Counted from the first letter of the stretch, positions 32,640-44,687 are shown. The stretch is DNA of 64,000 nt from Metridium senile (GCA_949775045.1 OX459099.1:5625067-5689066); one strand, 5' to 3'. The notes: generated by a model from the letters alone, not told the origin. Translations and numbers: made by a program.

Positions 32640-33880
32640 TGAAAGATATAAGATGAATAGAAGTAAGATGTACACATAAACAATAGCGTAAAATTGTTCA
32701 GTATGTTAAAGAGATCGATCGAATCACAACAGGATTTCCTCAAGTATATTTGAAAGGCTAGTAAATCCAGAAAAATAGTTTCGTTGGTCATGTACATTTC
32801 GATTCCTTATATTTTAAAAATGTTAACGTGAAATTCAGTCAATAGCAAAAGTAAGTAAGTAAGTAAGAAACTTTATTTCAATAGGGTAGCACTAAATAGC
32901 TAAAAGCTAATAAACTTGTGGCCCTCATAATCAATAGTTTACAAATTTACAAGAAAAATCGGAGAAAGTAGTATCTTGATACCCTCTCTCTTCGATACCG
33001 CGCGACTTTGACGAAAAATTGCTTTCAAAAAGCCACAGGAATCCCATCCGAGCACATTCAAACACAGGAACCCCACCCGCGCGCTCAATGATTTATGTAC
33101 GGCGCTAGCTCGGTACTCGCCGCGCGGTTAAAAATAACTTTATTGTCATTAAAAAAAATCCTCAAAGAGAATAGTTGGGCTGCCTGTGGTAAACCCTCTA
33201 GAAATACGTCCTTAACATACATTTACATTAAACAATTCTATGTAACTTGGACAACAAAAGCCCTCTGCTGCTCTGTCTGCAATAAAAAATAATAAAAACA
33301 AAACGCAAATGCCTTAAAGTAACCGAAATCGTTGCTGTCTAAGGTCGCCATTTTGGAACTGTTCTTTTTGACAAACAATCCTTTGCGCGCTTCGAAGGGA
33401 GATCACCTGGTAGCCACCAAGCCCAAAATCCGTGTGTTTTCACTCACGAAGTAATACCAATTTAAATTACACTGCTATCTTGTTTAAACTATAACATTTG
33501 CTGACCTTGTTTGTACTGATCTGTTTGCTGAAAATTTAGATAATATTTGAATAAAACACAGCCTTCCTTTGAAGACATGTGTCAGATTTGGTTTGACAAA
33601 CATACTACAGAAAACATTGCCAAATCGATAGCGATGTCAAAGCCAGCGCCAAATTTACTATAGCTAGCACTTCAATAACCAGAATACTGCGGTACTTGAA
33701 TTGGGAATAATTTCACGCTGTGTAGCAATAACAATAATCCTCTTTTCATGATAGTAGTAGTTTCGACCGTTCTATCTTAATTTATACCTTTGCTAGTAGC
33801 GGATAGAAAGATGTAATCAAACAATGATAAATATAGTTTAAAAACAATGGAGATGGGAAAGTACAATATAGGAAGAATCA
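32640..33880. repeat. Spacer with retroposon 3' tail
   Basis: At 32850-32910 a TAAGTAAGTAAGTAAGAAAC tail with ACTTTATTTCAATAGGG matches the layout of LINE/SINE 3' ends in minus sense. The rest, up to 33880, holds no recognised gene. Confidence 0.4.
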
Positions 33881-34320
33881 CCGAAAAGTAAAAAGAGACT
33901 GAAGAAAAGGAAGATTTGAAAGGAAATTAAAAAATAGGAGGAAGTGGAGTAACAACAGGTGCGAATTGAAAAAGTAAAAAAGGAGAATTATGCAAATTAA
34001 AAACAGGAAAAAGTACGTGGAAAGGAAACTGAAAGGAAATGAAAGGAAAAGAGAGCTAACTGAAAGAATGGAAAATAAAATAAATCAAACGAAAAAGAAA
34101 GGAAGGAATTAAACGGAAACTAAGAAAGGAAAGGCTGAACAGGATTAGGACAGAACACGAAAAGAGAGGAAAGGAATTAAACGGAAACTGAGAAAGGAAA
34201 GGCTGAACAGGATAGGAAAGAACGCGAAAGGAAAAGAAAGGAAAGGAATTAAACGGAAAAGAAAGGAAAGGAAAGGAAAAAGAAAGATACAATGAAAACA
34301 GCTTACACATAAAAAGATAA
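33880..34320. repeat. GGAAA-rich low-complexity tract
   Basis: Purine-rich GGAAAGGAAAGAAAGG with a duplicated block AATTAAACGGAAACT(G/A)AG. Complement open frames (Phe/Ser/Pro) are artefacts. Confidence 0.8.
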
Positions 34321-34734
34321 AAACAAAGGAAAGCTAACGACGTTAGAAACACTATCCTGAAAATGCGTTGGGCAACGATTTAAGATTGGCCTAACATGGC
34401 ACCAACTTGAAAATTAAAGGACAAATTTCCCACTCAGCTTTCTCAAAACAACTCCATACGTACTGAATACTATCTTGATTTTTGTACTTGTTCTTCCTGT
34501 TATCTTCCATGAATTAATCATATGAACTTAACATCAAATAAAGATAAGATATGCTAGAAGATTGTAATAGTCATTACTGATCTACGTTTTTTTTATCGGA
34601 TGAAACAATAGGACATTTCGTGTTTTATCCCATCAATAGCCAATATATTTTTCAAACAATTAGTCTAGTTTATTATTTCATAATAATATTTGTCTAAATT
34701 TAGAGGCATTTAGGATCAAGAAAAGTGAGATTTA

Positions 34735-34970
34735 GAATAGACCAGTTTCATGTTGTTTAGCACTGCTGTAATATTTGATAAAAGGCACATTTGCACAGGG
34801 ATAGTATGCACAGGGATAGTCTCAATTCGGAGTAAATTCAAATGTGTTTTCTCTTGTTTAGCGAAAACATTTTTTCGTGCTTTGCTTTGAACTTGTGAAC
34901 TTGCTCCGCCTGTGCAAATGAATTCTTTGTCAAATGGTACAGCGGTGCTAGAAACCAGAGTATTCTGAAA
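34735..34970. mobile_element. MITE copy related to 25370-25800
   Basis: Shares CACATTTGCACAGGGATA, AATTCGGAGTAAATT(C/T)AAAT, TGTGTTTTCT and TGTTTAGCG with the intronic element. The block CACAGGGATAGT is doubled locally. Confidence 0.65.
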
Positions 34971-34999
34971 TTATCAGTGAGTCAGTGTTTTTGAAAATT

Positions 35000-36270
35000 T
35001 TTCTGCTGCTATTTTTTAATAAAATTTCATTTTCATTCAATTACGTTTGCAACAAAATGTTTCTGTCGATGTGAGCAAACAGTTAAAACAATGGGCTAAA
35101 CTCATGAAACAAAAAGCTTGAAATATTCCAAAAAGCCCTAGAAAAAGCATTCAAATATCAGACATTTGATAACAAATGTATAATTCAATATGTTGAGATA
35201 TTTTCGCAAATTCAGCGTAGTCTAAGTTAAGCTATAAGTTAATGTACTAGATTCAAAGAAATATTGACTTACATTTATGAGGAGCAAAAAAAAAAGAGAA
35301 CAGTTTCCACTCGTTGTTTCAGCTTTGAAGTGCAAGATGATCACTGCTTTTGTCATATAGAAAATTGTTGTGTTGGTCCTTTAAAATGACGGCCGAATAG
35401 TCCAGCTTACATGCAGAAGTTCTTCAAGGGAATTACAAGTGTCTATTTTGCCTAGAGTAATCACTCGTGTCTTTATAACGTTTTAAACCCAACAAATAGA
35501 TCCACAGTGTCATAGAAACTGTAAACTTTCAGGATTTGTTGCAGGGTCGCAGGTGTTTCAACCAATGTAAGAGTTTGAAGGCGTTTATGCAAACATACAA
35601 CTGAAAACGTTCTTTTTAGCATCCGTACTATACTGACACAATGTCTGTGTTTGTTTGAGTTGTAAAAATAACCATAAATGAGCTAGGTTTTTATAATAAA
35701 GGTTTAGAATCAGCCGAAGATGATGTGTTTTTGTCGAAGACGATCGACGTCAGAGCTGGTGTGAAAGACTGATAAGAGATGCATCGTCAAATGTAATGAG
35801 TCCTCAGTTGACAGGATGCTATGATCACTTGTGATATGAGTAACGTCAATAAGATCAGTAATTGGACGTTATCATGGTTCATTTTTAAAATTTGTTTATT
35901 GCGTAGCGAAGAGAAGCGTCATACAAGTGGAGAGGGAAATACCTGGAATTATACAATCATGAACAACACAGCATTGCAAGAGGTCACACCATGCCGAATA
36001 TAGCACCAGCAACAACTAATTTCAACTTTGACAACATAGAAATAATGGTCAGGGAACTGAAAAAAAAATAAACCAAAGGAAACCATGGTTCTCAAAACAC
36101 GAACGAAATTTTTGAGGCAAGACTGACACCTGCGCGCACTTTTCAAATTTGGAATTTGCGTGCAGTTTTTTGAATTATGTCCTATACTGAAGAAGGTTGT
36201 GGTTATGTCTGCCGGAACATCTTGATAAAATTAACAAAAAAGGTTTTTAAATATCGTAAGTTCATTCAAT
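35000..36270. other. Gene-free spacer
   Basis: No exon with splice signals, RNA gene or clear repeat was found on either strand. Confidence 0.4.
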
Positions 36271-36279
36271 ATTACATAG

Positions 36280-36670
36280 TCATGCAATATTCTTTTGAAA
36301 ATACTGCAAAATATTCGTGCAATATTCAGTGCCTGGACAATATTTGTGCAGTACTGTCTGAAAACTGAATATGCAAAATATCCGTCCAATATGATCTGGA
36401 AAAGGATGTCACATATTGGTGCATTGATTGGCTTAGTCGAAAAGGATGCAACATCTTACAATATTGTCTGGAAAATACTGTAACATATTGATGCAATATT
36501 AGTAATAATTTTCTAATGCAATATTGGAAAAGGATGTCACATATTGGTGCACTGATTGGCTCGAAAAGAATGCAACATCGTACAATATTGTCTGGAAAAT
36601 ACTGTAACATATTGATGCAATATTACATGAAAAGGATGTCACATATTCAATTCATGCAATATTGGTTGAA
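36280..36670. repeat. CAATATT-rich tandem array
   Basis: Units near 100 bp with AAAAGGATGTCACATATTGG, GATTGGCT and ACAATATTGTCTGGAAAATA, repeated about three to four times with decay. Open frames through it repeat the same peptides. Confidence 0.75.
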
Positions 36671-36829
36671 AAAGGATATAACAATATCTTAGTCACTTAG
36701 AGAAGGATCTAATTCTAATTTTATGTTTTCCTGGAAAACGTGCAAATAAAAAAATACTGTCTTGAAAACGAGTGAACGTATAACCTTGTGCTATTGCTTG
36801 GACAAGAACTGAAAGATGCAATGAACTTT

Positions 36830-37254
36830 TAATTTCACGGGCCGCCATATTCAGGGTTGAAACGTTAGGTTTTGAATCCCTTGAACGTATATTTACAACC
36901 ATCACTCGGGGCTCTTCCGTGAGGTTCTCTCACACTCACTACAACTACATTCAATTACAACACACAACTCTGCTCACATGTTGATTTTTGCGGAGGGAGA
37001 AAAACCGGATATAACCCGGAGAAAAACCCTCGTAGCCTGAGAGAGAACAACACATCAAACAAGCTCTATTCACTTGTTCACCCGAGCTGGGAATCGAACC
37101 CAGGTCGCAGTGGTGAAAGGCCAGCGCTCTCACCGCTAGGTTACTCATGCCACCCCATTGGGCTCCCTTGCCCTCGCTTTCATTCGTTTCAGAACGTTCC
37201 AAACAAAAGGTTTTCGCTCTCATAAGAATAAACATAGCCCCGCACTGTGATATC
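36830..37254. mobile_element. TIR element interrupted by a SINE
   Basis: Same family as 5899-6963: starts TTCACGGGCCGCCATATTC and ends near GCCCCGCACTGTGATAT. The GAATCCCTT / CCTCGCTTTCAT(G/T)CGTTTC neighbourhood is continuous at 6865-6900 but here is split by about 270 bp. Confidence 0.55.
36885..37155 (-). mobile_element. tRNA-derived SINE
   Basis: Minus strand opens with a tRNA-like head: GGTGGCATGAGTAACCTAGC with GGTGAGAGCGC (A-box region), then GGTTCGATTCCC (B-box). A body follows with CTCCGGGTTATATCCGG and TTTCTCCCTCCGCAAAAATC. Pol III boxes and length fit a SINE; it sits inside an older element. Confidence 0.75.
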
Positions 37255-37301
37255 GAGTGATATTCGATTGTCAAGTTCAGTATCTTAAACAACAAACTGA
37301 T

Positions 37302-39165
37302 TATAATAATAATAATAATAATAAACTTTATTAAGGGAGTTAAACAGTGTTGCAGCAGAAAAGGAAAACGAGCGAAGGCCAGACCTTGAAGAAACTTTAG
37401 TCATGTGTATATTGTTTCTAAAACGAGTATTATAACTATGTACATCAGAATTCAGACTAAACATTTTTGATAAATAAGAAGGACAAAATCCATTTAAACA
37501 TTTAAAAACAGTAAGACATTTATTATAGTTCCATCTGGCGGTTAAAGTTACGCAACCAAGACTTTTCAGTAATGTTTCTGGATGAGTTTCTCTGACTCTC
37601 TTTTGAAGGATAATTCGCGCTCCTCTTCTTTGTAGACGATGGAGTCTTTCAAGACTAGTGGGATCAGCATTAGTCCAAATTACATCGCAGTACTCGTATG
37701 AGGGCTGGATTAGGGATCTATGCAACTGTCGACAAATGTCTACGCTCAGATATTTCCTAATTCTACTCAGCAGACTTAGTCGACGTGAAATCTTTGCAGC
37801 AACAGTGTTTATATGGGAGTGCCAATTTAAATAAGATATTTCATAGAATCTGTGAAATCTAGAGTGGATCCGTCAATCGATAGAACAGGTTTAGCGCACC
37901 TGGTAAGTCTCTGCCTGCTTCCAAACAACATCACCTTCGTCTTCTTACAGTTTACTAACAACTCGTTGACATTGAACCAGTTATTCAGGTGATTTAGATC
38001 TCGCTGAAGAGTAGATTGAATGTTACCAACATCTTCACCAGCAAAGAATAATGCTGTATCATCAGCGTAAATTACAACTTTACTGTCCTTGACAACACTT
38101 GGCAAATCGTTTATGAATATTGTAAACAACAGTGGACCGAGTACTGATCCTTGTGGAACTCCCAGAGTAAGATCAAAGCAATCAGATAAAGTACCATTGA
38201 CGCAGACAGATTGTGTCCTTTGTTTCAGATAGTTATCGAACCAATTTAAGGTGACACCGCGTATACCAATATTCTCTAGCTTGTACTTTAGTAGAGGATG
38301 ACTGACCATGTCGAATGCTTTGCTGAGGTAGAGAAAAATTGCACCTATGACATTTCCTCTGTCAATGTTCTTCAGGATATAATCTGAAACATCCACAAGG
38401 GCAGTACATGTAGAATGTCCACGTCTAAAGGCAGATTGATGTGGAGAGAGAATCATATTAGATACCAAATGATCATGAACCTGTTGATGGACAGCACGCG
38501 TTCAAGAATTTTCATCACAACAGAAAGCACAGAGATAGGCCTGTAGTTATTTACATCAGTTAAATCACCAGATTTATGCAGTGGAGTAACAGTGGCCGAC
38601 TTCCAGGACTTACGGGTACTTGATCGGTCATAAGGGACAAATTATATATGGTGGTGAGAGGTTTGGCCAGGGTATCAGCACCAAGCTTCAGTAAACGAGT
38701 AGGAATGTTATTAAGACCAGAGGACTTTTTAACATGAAGCGAGGAAAGCTCCTTCCGCACAAAGTCAGATGATATTTGTTTGAAGGAAAAGTCAGATATG
38801 TCCGCAGCACAACTGCTATACGAACTACACATGAACTGCCACTTAAAGATCCAAATGCACCACGCGCAGTCGAGATCCAATAGACGTGAATAATTCATTG
38901 AAACAGCGAGCAATATTTGAATTATCAGTGTATCTCAATTTATCGTAGACAAGTTCATGCAAAGACTGTTTGTTTTTCTTTGGGATCAGCTTTCTGATGG
39001 TTAACCAGACCTCGGAAGGGTCCTCGGCATTATTGGAAAGTAAGGTGTCATAATGATCCCGTTTAGCCTCTTTGATAAGATTAGTAACCGTGTTTATTTC
39101 ACACTTGACACGGTTTTCTTTGTTATTCATAGGGATGTATCTCCGATATAAACCCCTCATTATAC
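37302..39165 (-). pseudogene. Decayed non-LTR retrotransposon with reverse transcriptase
   Basis: Minus-strand segments read in order: a linker (SEVWLTIRKLIPKKNKQS, about 39160-38850), pre-RT (KKSSGLNNIPTRLLKLGA, about 38770-38690), and the RT core 38468-37827. The core shows SPHQSAFRRGHSTCTALVD, GVPQGSVLGPLLFTIFIND and YADDTALFF. The C-terminal region (QPSYEYCDVIWTNADP, LERLHRLQRRGARII) ends with SFSAATLFNSL. The reading frame breaks between segments, for example near 37835 and 38500. The motif A Asp is changed: FLYLSKAFD instead of FLDLSKAFD, with the Tyr codon at 38330-38328. The 3' end carries an ATT microsatellite tail. Inactive copy of CR1/Jockey-like type, without an endonuclease. Confidence 0.88.
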
Positions 39166-39299
39166 AAATTCAAGGGTTATATCTAGATATAAACCTGGGT
39201 CTATATCTAGTTATAACCTTTGCATTTATTATTTATTGCAACATTAGACTTAGAAATTTTTACTAGATAGCGATTTTTGGAGAAAAAAAGTCTTTGAGT

Positions 39300-39375
39300 A
39301 CCAATGTCAGGACTCGAACCGAGAACCTCTGCCGATTGCTGTATCCGCGCTTTAAGCCATTATACTACATAGTCA
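39300..39375 (-). repeat. tRNA-like sequence
   Basis: Minus strand contains TAGTATAATGGCTTAAAGC (A-box region) and GGTTCGAGTCC (a perfect B-box) at tRNA spacing. Stem pairing is imperfect, so it is more likely a pseudo-tRNA or SINE head than a tRNA gene. Confidence 0.45.
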
Positions 39376-39379
39376 TCCG

Positions 39380-40060
39380 ATGGAAAGTTAACAACAAAAA
39401 CTCGTTTAATGTCATCAAGTTCATTAGCATTCAAGTTCGTTAGTGTTCTTCTGAATAGAATTAAAAAGTGATTGTTTAATATTTCCTTATGGGAATTCAT
39501 TGACAATGAACATTAAATTATGAACAGTTTATTGATATATTTTTGGATTGGTTTTATTTTTTTGAATACGATCAGTGAAAATCATACATTGTTTTCTTTT
39601 CAGAAAACCTTAGTTATCATTGAAAAATGTCGAGTCAGATCTCAGCCAAATGGTTTAAATTGTGTCAGTACTATTTTGTTATGAAAACTTTCAATAAACT
39701 TCAATCACGGGAAAACTGTTGTATTCTAGTGACAAAAATCATTAACAGCATTCCACCTTATTCATTAGTTTCAATGGTTTGACTATTTTAGTCTTTGTAT
39801 TAAGGAATGAAAACTAAGATAGCATAACCTCCTTCAATTGTGTTCTATCAATAAGATTTTGATTTAAAAATACACCGAGCCGGTTCCCTGCACATATTTT
39901 CTATTCATATCATTCATATTATCAAATACGACTCCCAGTAGATACTAATTAGTGAGATTTGAAAAGCCGTTTTTTATTTCTTAACTCAAATCATGTGCCT
40001 TTGTTAGAATAGGATTAAATCATTGTTTTTTTTTGTGAGAAAACCTTCTCATGTGTGAAA
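39380..40060. other. Gene-free spacer
   Basis: AT-rich, nothing recognised. Confidence 0.4.
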
Positions 40061-40065
40061 TAAAT

Positions 40066-40170
40066 TAGTTACATACCTCGAATGTTCGGCTATAAGCCTA
40101 TATATCCCTTGGGCCTGCGGCCCGCGGGATATATATGGCTTATAGCCGAACATTCGAGGTATGTAACTCT
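40066..40170. mobile_element. Long near-perfect hairpin
   Basis: AGTTACATACCTCGAATGTT through CGGCTATAAGCC and the ATATATCCC stretch pairs with its inverse around a GC-rich loop (GGCCTGCGGCC). About 45 bp per arm. Confidence 0.8.
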
Positions 40171-40677
40171 TACTTCTTGACTTTATGTAGCGAACCCAAT
40201 CGTCATTCGACTTAGATCTTACTGCAATGCTTGAGCGAAGCTTTACTTGATTTGATGTATAAGTTAGTGAATGAGTATGTCGTCTTTTTTAAAATGCTTC
40301 GTTAATACTTGAACTAAACGTTAATTTTTTGAGATGGTTTAGGGCGAAAAACAAGTCATTGACCTACCCCCACAGTAAACATGTTTACCGCTTACGAACT
40401 GTTCACGAAGATTCCTATTTAGCGAACCGTGATATTCAGGGTCTTTTGTTTCAACCAATAAAGTTTTAATAAATTTTGACTATATATGGAGTGTCTTTTG
40501 TTCCGCTCGAAGTTTCTACCACAAACTTTGATACGGCCGCACTGTGATAATAGCCCACGAACTTACTATATAGTCCGTAACGATTTTGAAATGACGTCAC
40601 ATTTTTTTAAAAGTCAGATGCACTGATGACACCACTGACACGTCACACTGACGTCATTATTGTACATAGATAGACAG

Positions 40678-41610
40678 TCAGCTCATTGAAAAGAACTTGG
40701 ATAGAGTGACCTTACATGCTTGTCGAAGATCGCAAACTCTCCATAAGAATAACACCGGATTGATGGCTGAATTCATGAAAACTACGTTGGTTGTAAGGTT
40801 GATACCGATCACTGTGAGACGAGAGCCTCCTTCTACGGTGTACAACACTAAGAAGATGAACAAGGGGAGATAACAAATTAAGAAAACAGCGTAGACTAGA
40901 AATGTATTCATTAAACATTTGCGATATCTTTGTAAACTTGTACTGGTATTTGTCGTGTTGGTTTCAGATTGTGAAGCTTCTTGAGCCATGATTTGTCTTT
41001 GGTGTCTTCTTAGTGTTTTAAAGATTACTCCATAAAAGAATAGAGTTGCAGTCATACATATTGACATTGACGCCACTAAAAAGTATGTAAAGATAAGAAA
41101 ATCAAGCAAAATCCATGAAAAGGAGATGACTAGAGCGAACATCCACACACCAAGACAGGCGAGGAATGCGACTTTAGATGTTATCACAGCAGTGTAGCGA
41201 AGATGAATACGAAGAGCAAGATAACGATCAACACTCGAGATAGTTATGGTTAGTAAGGAAACGCCCGCAAATAGTGTAGAGGAGATCCCAAAGGCGATAG
41301 AAATACCACATTGGTAATTTCTCCGTCTGATGTATTCCATAGTATTCCAAGCTATAAATATAGGCTGCGCTACAAGTCCTACAGTAAAGTCAGAAAGAGC
41401 CATGTTGGCGATGATGATCATACTAGGTACTGCGTTTAAAGATGGCGTCTTGTAGATAGTGAAACAAATAAAGAAGTTCAGAATAACAGCCGGTAAGATA
41501 GTCAAACTATTCATCAACATCATCAGTGAGTAAATGTCAGTAGACAACGTCTCAAGACGGGACCACTGACTGAAATGAAAGCACTGTTTCGTTGTGTCGT
41601 TGAAAGACAT
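40678..41610 (-). CDS. Class A GPCR paralogue B, 310 residues
   Basis: Single exon. Seven TM segments: TM1 about 28-52, TM2 60-84 with D74 in LSDFTVG, TM3 101-127, TM4 146-166, TM5 169-196, TM6 234-257 with CYLP (246-249), TM7 266-290 with NPVLF (284-288, Phe in place of the NPxxY Tyr). DRY at 128-130 is within DRYLALRIHLRY. Intracellular loop 3 carries a Ser/Thr/Asn-rich insert. N-glycosylation site NDT at 4-6. The signature matches what I recall of anthozoan-expanded receptors often loosely annotated as adenosine- or melanocortin-like; the ligand cannot be inferred. Member of a same-strand group with those at 46864 and 48873. Confidence 0.88.
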   Translation of the reverse strand: MSFNDTTKQCFHFSQWSRLETLSTDIYSLMMLMNSLTILPAVILNFFICFTIYKTPSLNAVPSMIIIANMALSDFTVGLVAQPIFIAWNTMEYIRRRNYQCGISIAFGISSTLFAGVSLLTITISSVDRYLALRIHLRYTAVITSKVAFLACLGVWMFALVISFSWILLDFLIFTYFLVASMSICMTATLFFYGVIFKTLRRHQRQIMAQEASQSETNTTNTSTSLQRYRKCLMNTFLVYAVFLICYLPLFIFLVLYTVEGGSRLTVIGINLTTNVVFMNSAINPVLFLWRVCDLRQACKVTLSKFFSMS

Positions 41611-41648
41611 ATCGTACGAACGTCAGTACCTATACTAATATCTTTAAT

Positions 41649-41708
41649 TTAGCGCTGTGCAGGTTTCACAATCTGTTCTTGTCCAGCGAACGTGATATTG
41701 GCAGTCAT
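41649..41708 (-). promoter_or_regulatory. Conserved upstream short ORF of GPCR B
   Basis: ATG at 41708 opens MTANITFAGQEQIVKPAQR and stops 38 bases before the receptor ATG. The first block ATGACTGCCAATATCAC matches the leader of GPCR D and resembles the true N-terminus of GPCR C (MAANTT). Confidence 0.45.
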
Positions 41709-41787
41709 CTAAATGCGATTTTAGCTATACTATAAGTTTTCGCTGACCAATCGTATTGCATCGTTCGTTTAGTTGTTGTAATATGTA

Positions 41788-41796
41788 CTTATATAG
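41788..41796 (-). promoter_or_regulatory. TATA box of GPCR B
   Basis: CTATATAAG on the minus strand, with flanking GTGAAAT and TTACAACAA blocks shared with the GPCR D leader at 50021-50029. Conservation between paralogues supports a promoter. Confidence 0.5.
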
Positions 41797-41799
41797 CAG

Positions 41800-42740
41800 C
41801 ACATTTCACGTCCGTCACGATGCGCTTTACATTTGGTTACATTTGAGGTAGTAGCGATAAACAATATTATATAACCAGCTAAAGATGGATACATCTTGTC
41901 GTTGAACAGCTAACATGTCAGCTAGCTGGATGCACAATCTTCAAACACAGTTGTCATGCATGCAAAATCACTTCATTTCTGGTTGCCCATAGTGACAGCC
42001 AATCGCCATCAAGTTTTGTAAACAGGTGACTGATTTGTTTATATTTTCGTTAACATCATATATATGAAATGTGCCATTTGCATTCGGAACAATCGTTTTG
42101 ATTAATCTTTTCCGTGTGAACGGCAGACATAGTTTCAAAAAAAAAAAAAAAAATCCAGGCCAGTATGGACGGGGTAAAGTGCATTTAGACGGTACATTTT
42201 ATATCAGGCTCACTTTTCTTAAAGGCTCTAATAGTGAAATGACGATTGTATGACCTAAATTAACTGCGGGTGTTTTGTAAGCTAACTATTTTTACGTCTT
42301 TTGTGACAGAAAAAATTGATAACTGCCAATTCAATATGTTATAATTTTGATGCACTAGCGCGCGTCAAGATGGCCCTAACAACTTATTAACTCTTAAAGT
42401 TATTAGTTAGGACCACTACCTAAAAATAATCTATTGTAATTTAAATTTTTATAAAATATTGTAATTATTTCATGCAAGGTAGAAATAAAATGTTGTTGTT
42501 GTTGTTGTTGTTGTTGCACTTAAGGACGTGCGGCGGCAAATTAAAATGCAAAGTAATTAAATGTCAATTTTCTTAGACTTTGCAAGTTGATAAAACTTAA
42601 TTAGACACATCAAATAAAAATGGGGGGTCACCGTCGTTTTTTTCGAGCAAAATGGCTTTTAAGTCGACCATTTCAGCATCATGATTTTCATTTTTTTTTT
42701 TCAATTTAAATCAACTGATGAAAGACATATCGAATTTCAG
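41800..42740. other. Spacer with TTG microsatellite
   Basis: A GTTGTTGTTGTTGTTGTTG run at about 42492-42516 follows AATAAAAT, resembling a retroposon 3' tail in plus sense. No gene recognised. Confidence 0.4.
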
Positions 42741-42746
42741 TGACTA

Positions 42747-43010
42747 CTAATTACTGTTGCTACGTCCGACAAGCCAAATAGGTTTTTTCTCAAAATTCAG
42801 AACGAATATACATAGAATATACATAGGTTGCTGAAAACTGAAGTCTGTTATGGAATTTATGTATTCTAAGAGTACGTTAGGAAAAAACAGTAAATGCCGG
42901 CGGTAGATCTTTCTGAAATCTACGATGTTTGTCGGACATTCTATATTCCAGTGGGAAAACTGCGCAATTGTTTCATGTTCACAAATTGTGGATCTATGAA
43001 TTGTTACATC
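42747..43010. mobile_element. MITE family B, copy 1
   Basis: An inverted copy lies at 61797-62074. Shared blocks: GCTACGTCCGACAAGCCAAA, TTCTAAGAGTACGTTAGGAA and GAAATCTACGATGTTTG, ending GTGGATCTATGAAT. Non-coding; open frames on either strand are chance. Confidence 0.75.
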
Positions 43011-43029
43011 CATTCATTGTTCAATCGTT

Positions 43030-43600
43030 CATCCCCTTGTTATCGCACATACTTATACTCTAATTATTTTCTCAGAAACATTGACGCAATTTACTGTATT
43101 TCTATTCCAACTGTTAACAGCCCGGTCCACACCATAGTTTAGCCTGTTGCTTATATTACGCCATTGTAAAAACATCGGCGCAGCTATCCAAACTAGTTTA
43201 ATCGTTAGTTTGGCCTACAGTTTTACTCAGTCCAATTATTTTCTCAGAAACATTGACGCAATTTACTGTATTTCTATTCCAACAGTTAACAGCCCGGTCC
43301 ACACCATAGTTTAGCCTATTGCTTATATTACGCCATTGTAAAAACATCGGCGCAGCTATATCCAAACTAGTTTAATCGTTAGTTCGGCGTACAGTTTTAC
43401 TTCAATTATTTTCTCAGAAACATTGACGCAATTTACTGTATTTGTATTCCAACTAATAACAGCCCGGTCCACATCACAGTTTAGTCATATTCAGTTTAAT
43501 ATATTGCTTATTTTACGCCATTATAAAAACATCGACGCAGACCGCACTGGTTCAATCGTTAGTTATCGTACAGTTTTACTCCAAATGTTTCCTTAGAAAC
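43030..43600. repeat. ~175 bp satellite, about three copies
   Basis: Units carry TTTTCTCAGAAACATTGACG, AACAGCCCGGTCCACA and CTAGTTTAATCGTTAGTT. Starts at about 43065, 43235 and 43405, with a decayed fourth. Confidence 0.85.
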
Positions 43601-43667
43601 ATCACTGCAGTCCACAATTCATCGTTTATCACATAAAGAGATCAGCCTTGTATTCATCAATGTTTAA

Positions 43668-43775
43668 GGGAACTCGTAGCCTCCTATGCAGCCGCTCCTT
43701 TGTGCCGTCACACAATACGAGACTAGTATTGCGTGACGACACAAAGGAGCGGCTGCATAGGAGTCTAGGGAACTC
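43668..43775. mobile_element. Hairpin MITE
   Basis: GGGAACTC, then CCTCCTATGCAGCCGCTCCT and TTGTGCCGTCAC, pairs with its inverse around a short loop. Confidence 0.75.
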
Positions 43776-43998
43776 ACGGCGGGCATATTGTAACTGTGAT
43801 AATAATTGGTTGAGGCTACTGGTGTTTGATCGATGGTGCTAACATCTTACTCAAATCAGTCATATATATAATGAACACCACCTGGTTGTGGAGGTTTAGT
43901 AATACAAGATCCCGCTGTTGTGTGCCTTCCATCTGCCCAATTCACGAGAATAGATTGATTTAAATACATTTTTTTGGAGCGTACCCCCTCGGTGTGTA

Positions 43999-44110
43999 CT
44001 TAAAAATGAATAAATGAATGAATAAATGAATGGATGAATGAATGAGTGAATGGATAAATGAATGAATAATTGATTGAATGAATGAATGAATGAATGAATG
44101 GATGGATAAA
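43999..44110. repeat. AATG microsatellite
   Basis: Imperfect AATGAATGAATGGATGAATG repeats. Complement frames (HSFIHSFI) are artefacts. Confidence 0.85.
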
Positions 44111-44189
44111 TATATGAAAAATTGCTCGTGTAAACGACGCTTAAGAGTAAAAGTATACAAAAAGAAAGTATAAAATATATATATTTTAC

Positions 44190-44556
44190 CTTGCTCGTGT
44201 AGATGATGAACAAGTTTTCCTTGACAAGTATAGATTGTGCCCGCAATGCCTTGCAATCAGCGGAGTACTAACATATAATAATATTGGTTCCAATCCCTTT
44301 TCGAGTAAAAAACAAAATGGCTTTTATTTTTACTGATCGTGCGAAAATACTGGGAACTAATCTCATTAATATTCCTTGCCACATTTTCCTTGTTGTCCGT
44401 CTACACGAGCAAATTTCATCCTTGACAATTTTTCCTTGTCAAGGAAAAGCCAACATGCAAGGAAAAATTGTTCATTTTACTCCATCTACACGAGCAATTT
44501 TTCCTTGTCAAAGAAAACTTGTCAAGGAAAAATTGCTCGTGTAAACGCCGCTTTAG
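44190..44556. mobile_element. Element with repeated CCTTGTCAAGGAAAA palindromes
   Basis: TTGCTCGTGTA with its inverse TACACGAGCAA recurs at 44122, 44191, 44400, 44487 and 44532, alongside several TTTTTCCTTGTCAAGGAAAA palindromes. Looks like a nested or decayed TIR element. Confidence 0.55.
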
Positions 44557-44687
44557 TTACTATAAAAGACAAGTAAAGTTGTAATGAGGTATTGTTTCCT
44601 TTTGTATTTGATGTTTCTGGTTGAAGTGATACTGACTAAATAGTCACTAAATAGAAACTATTAGTTAGTAACTATTTTGTTTTTATT

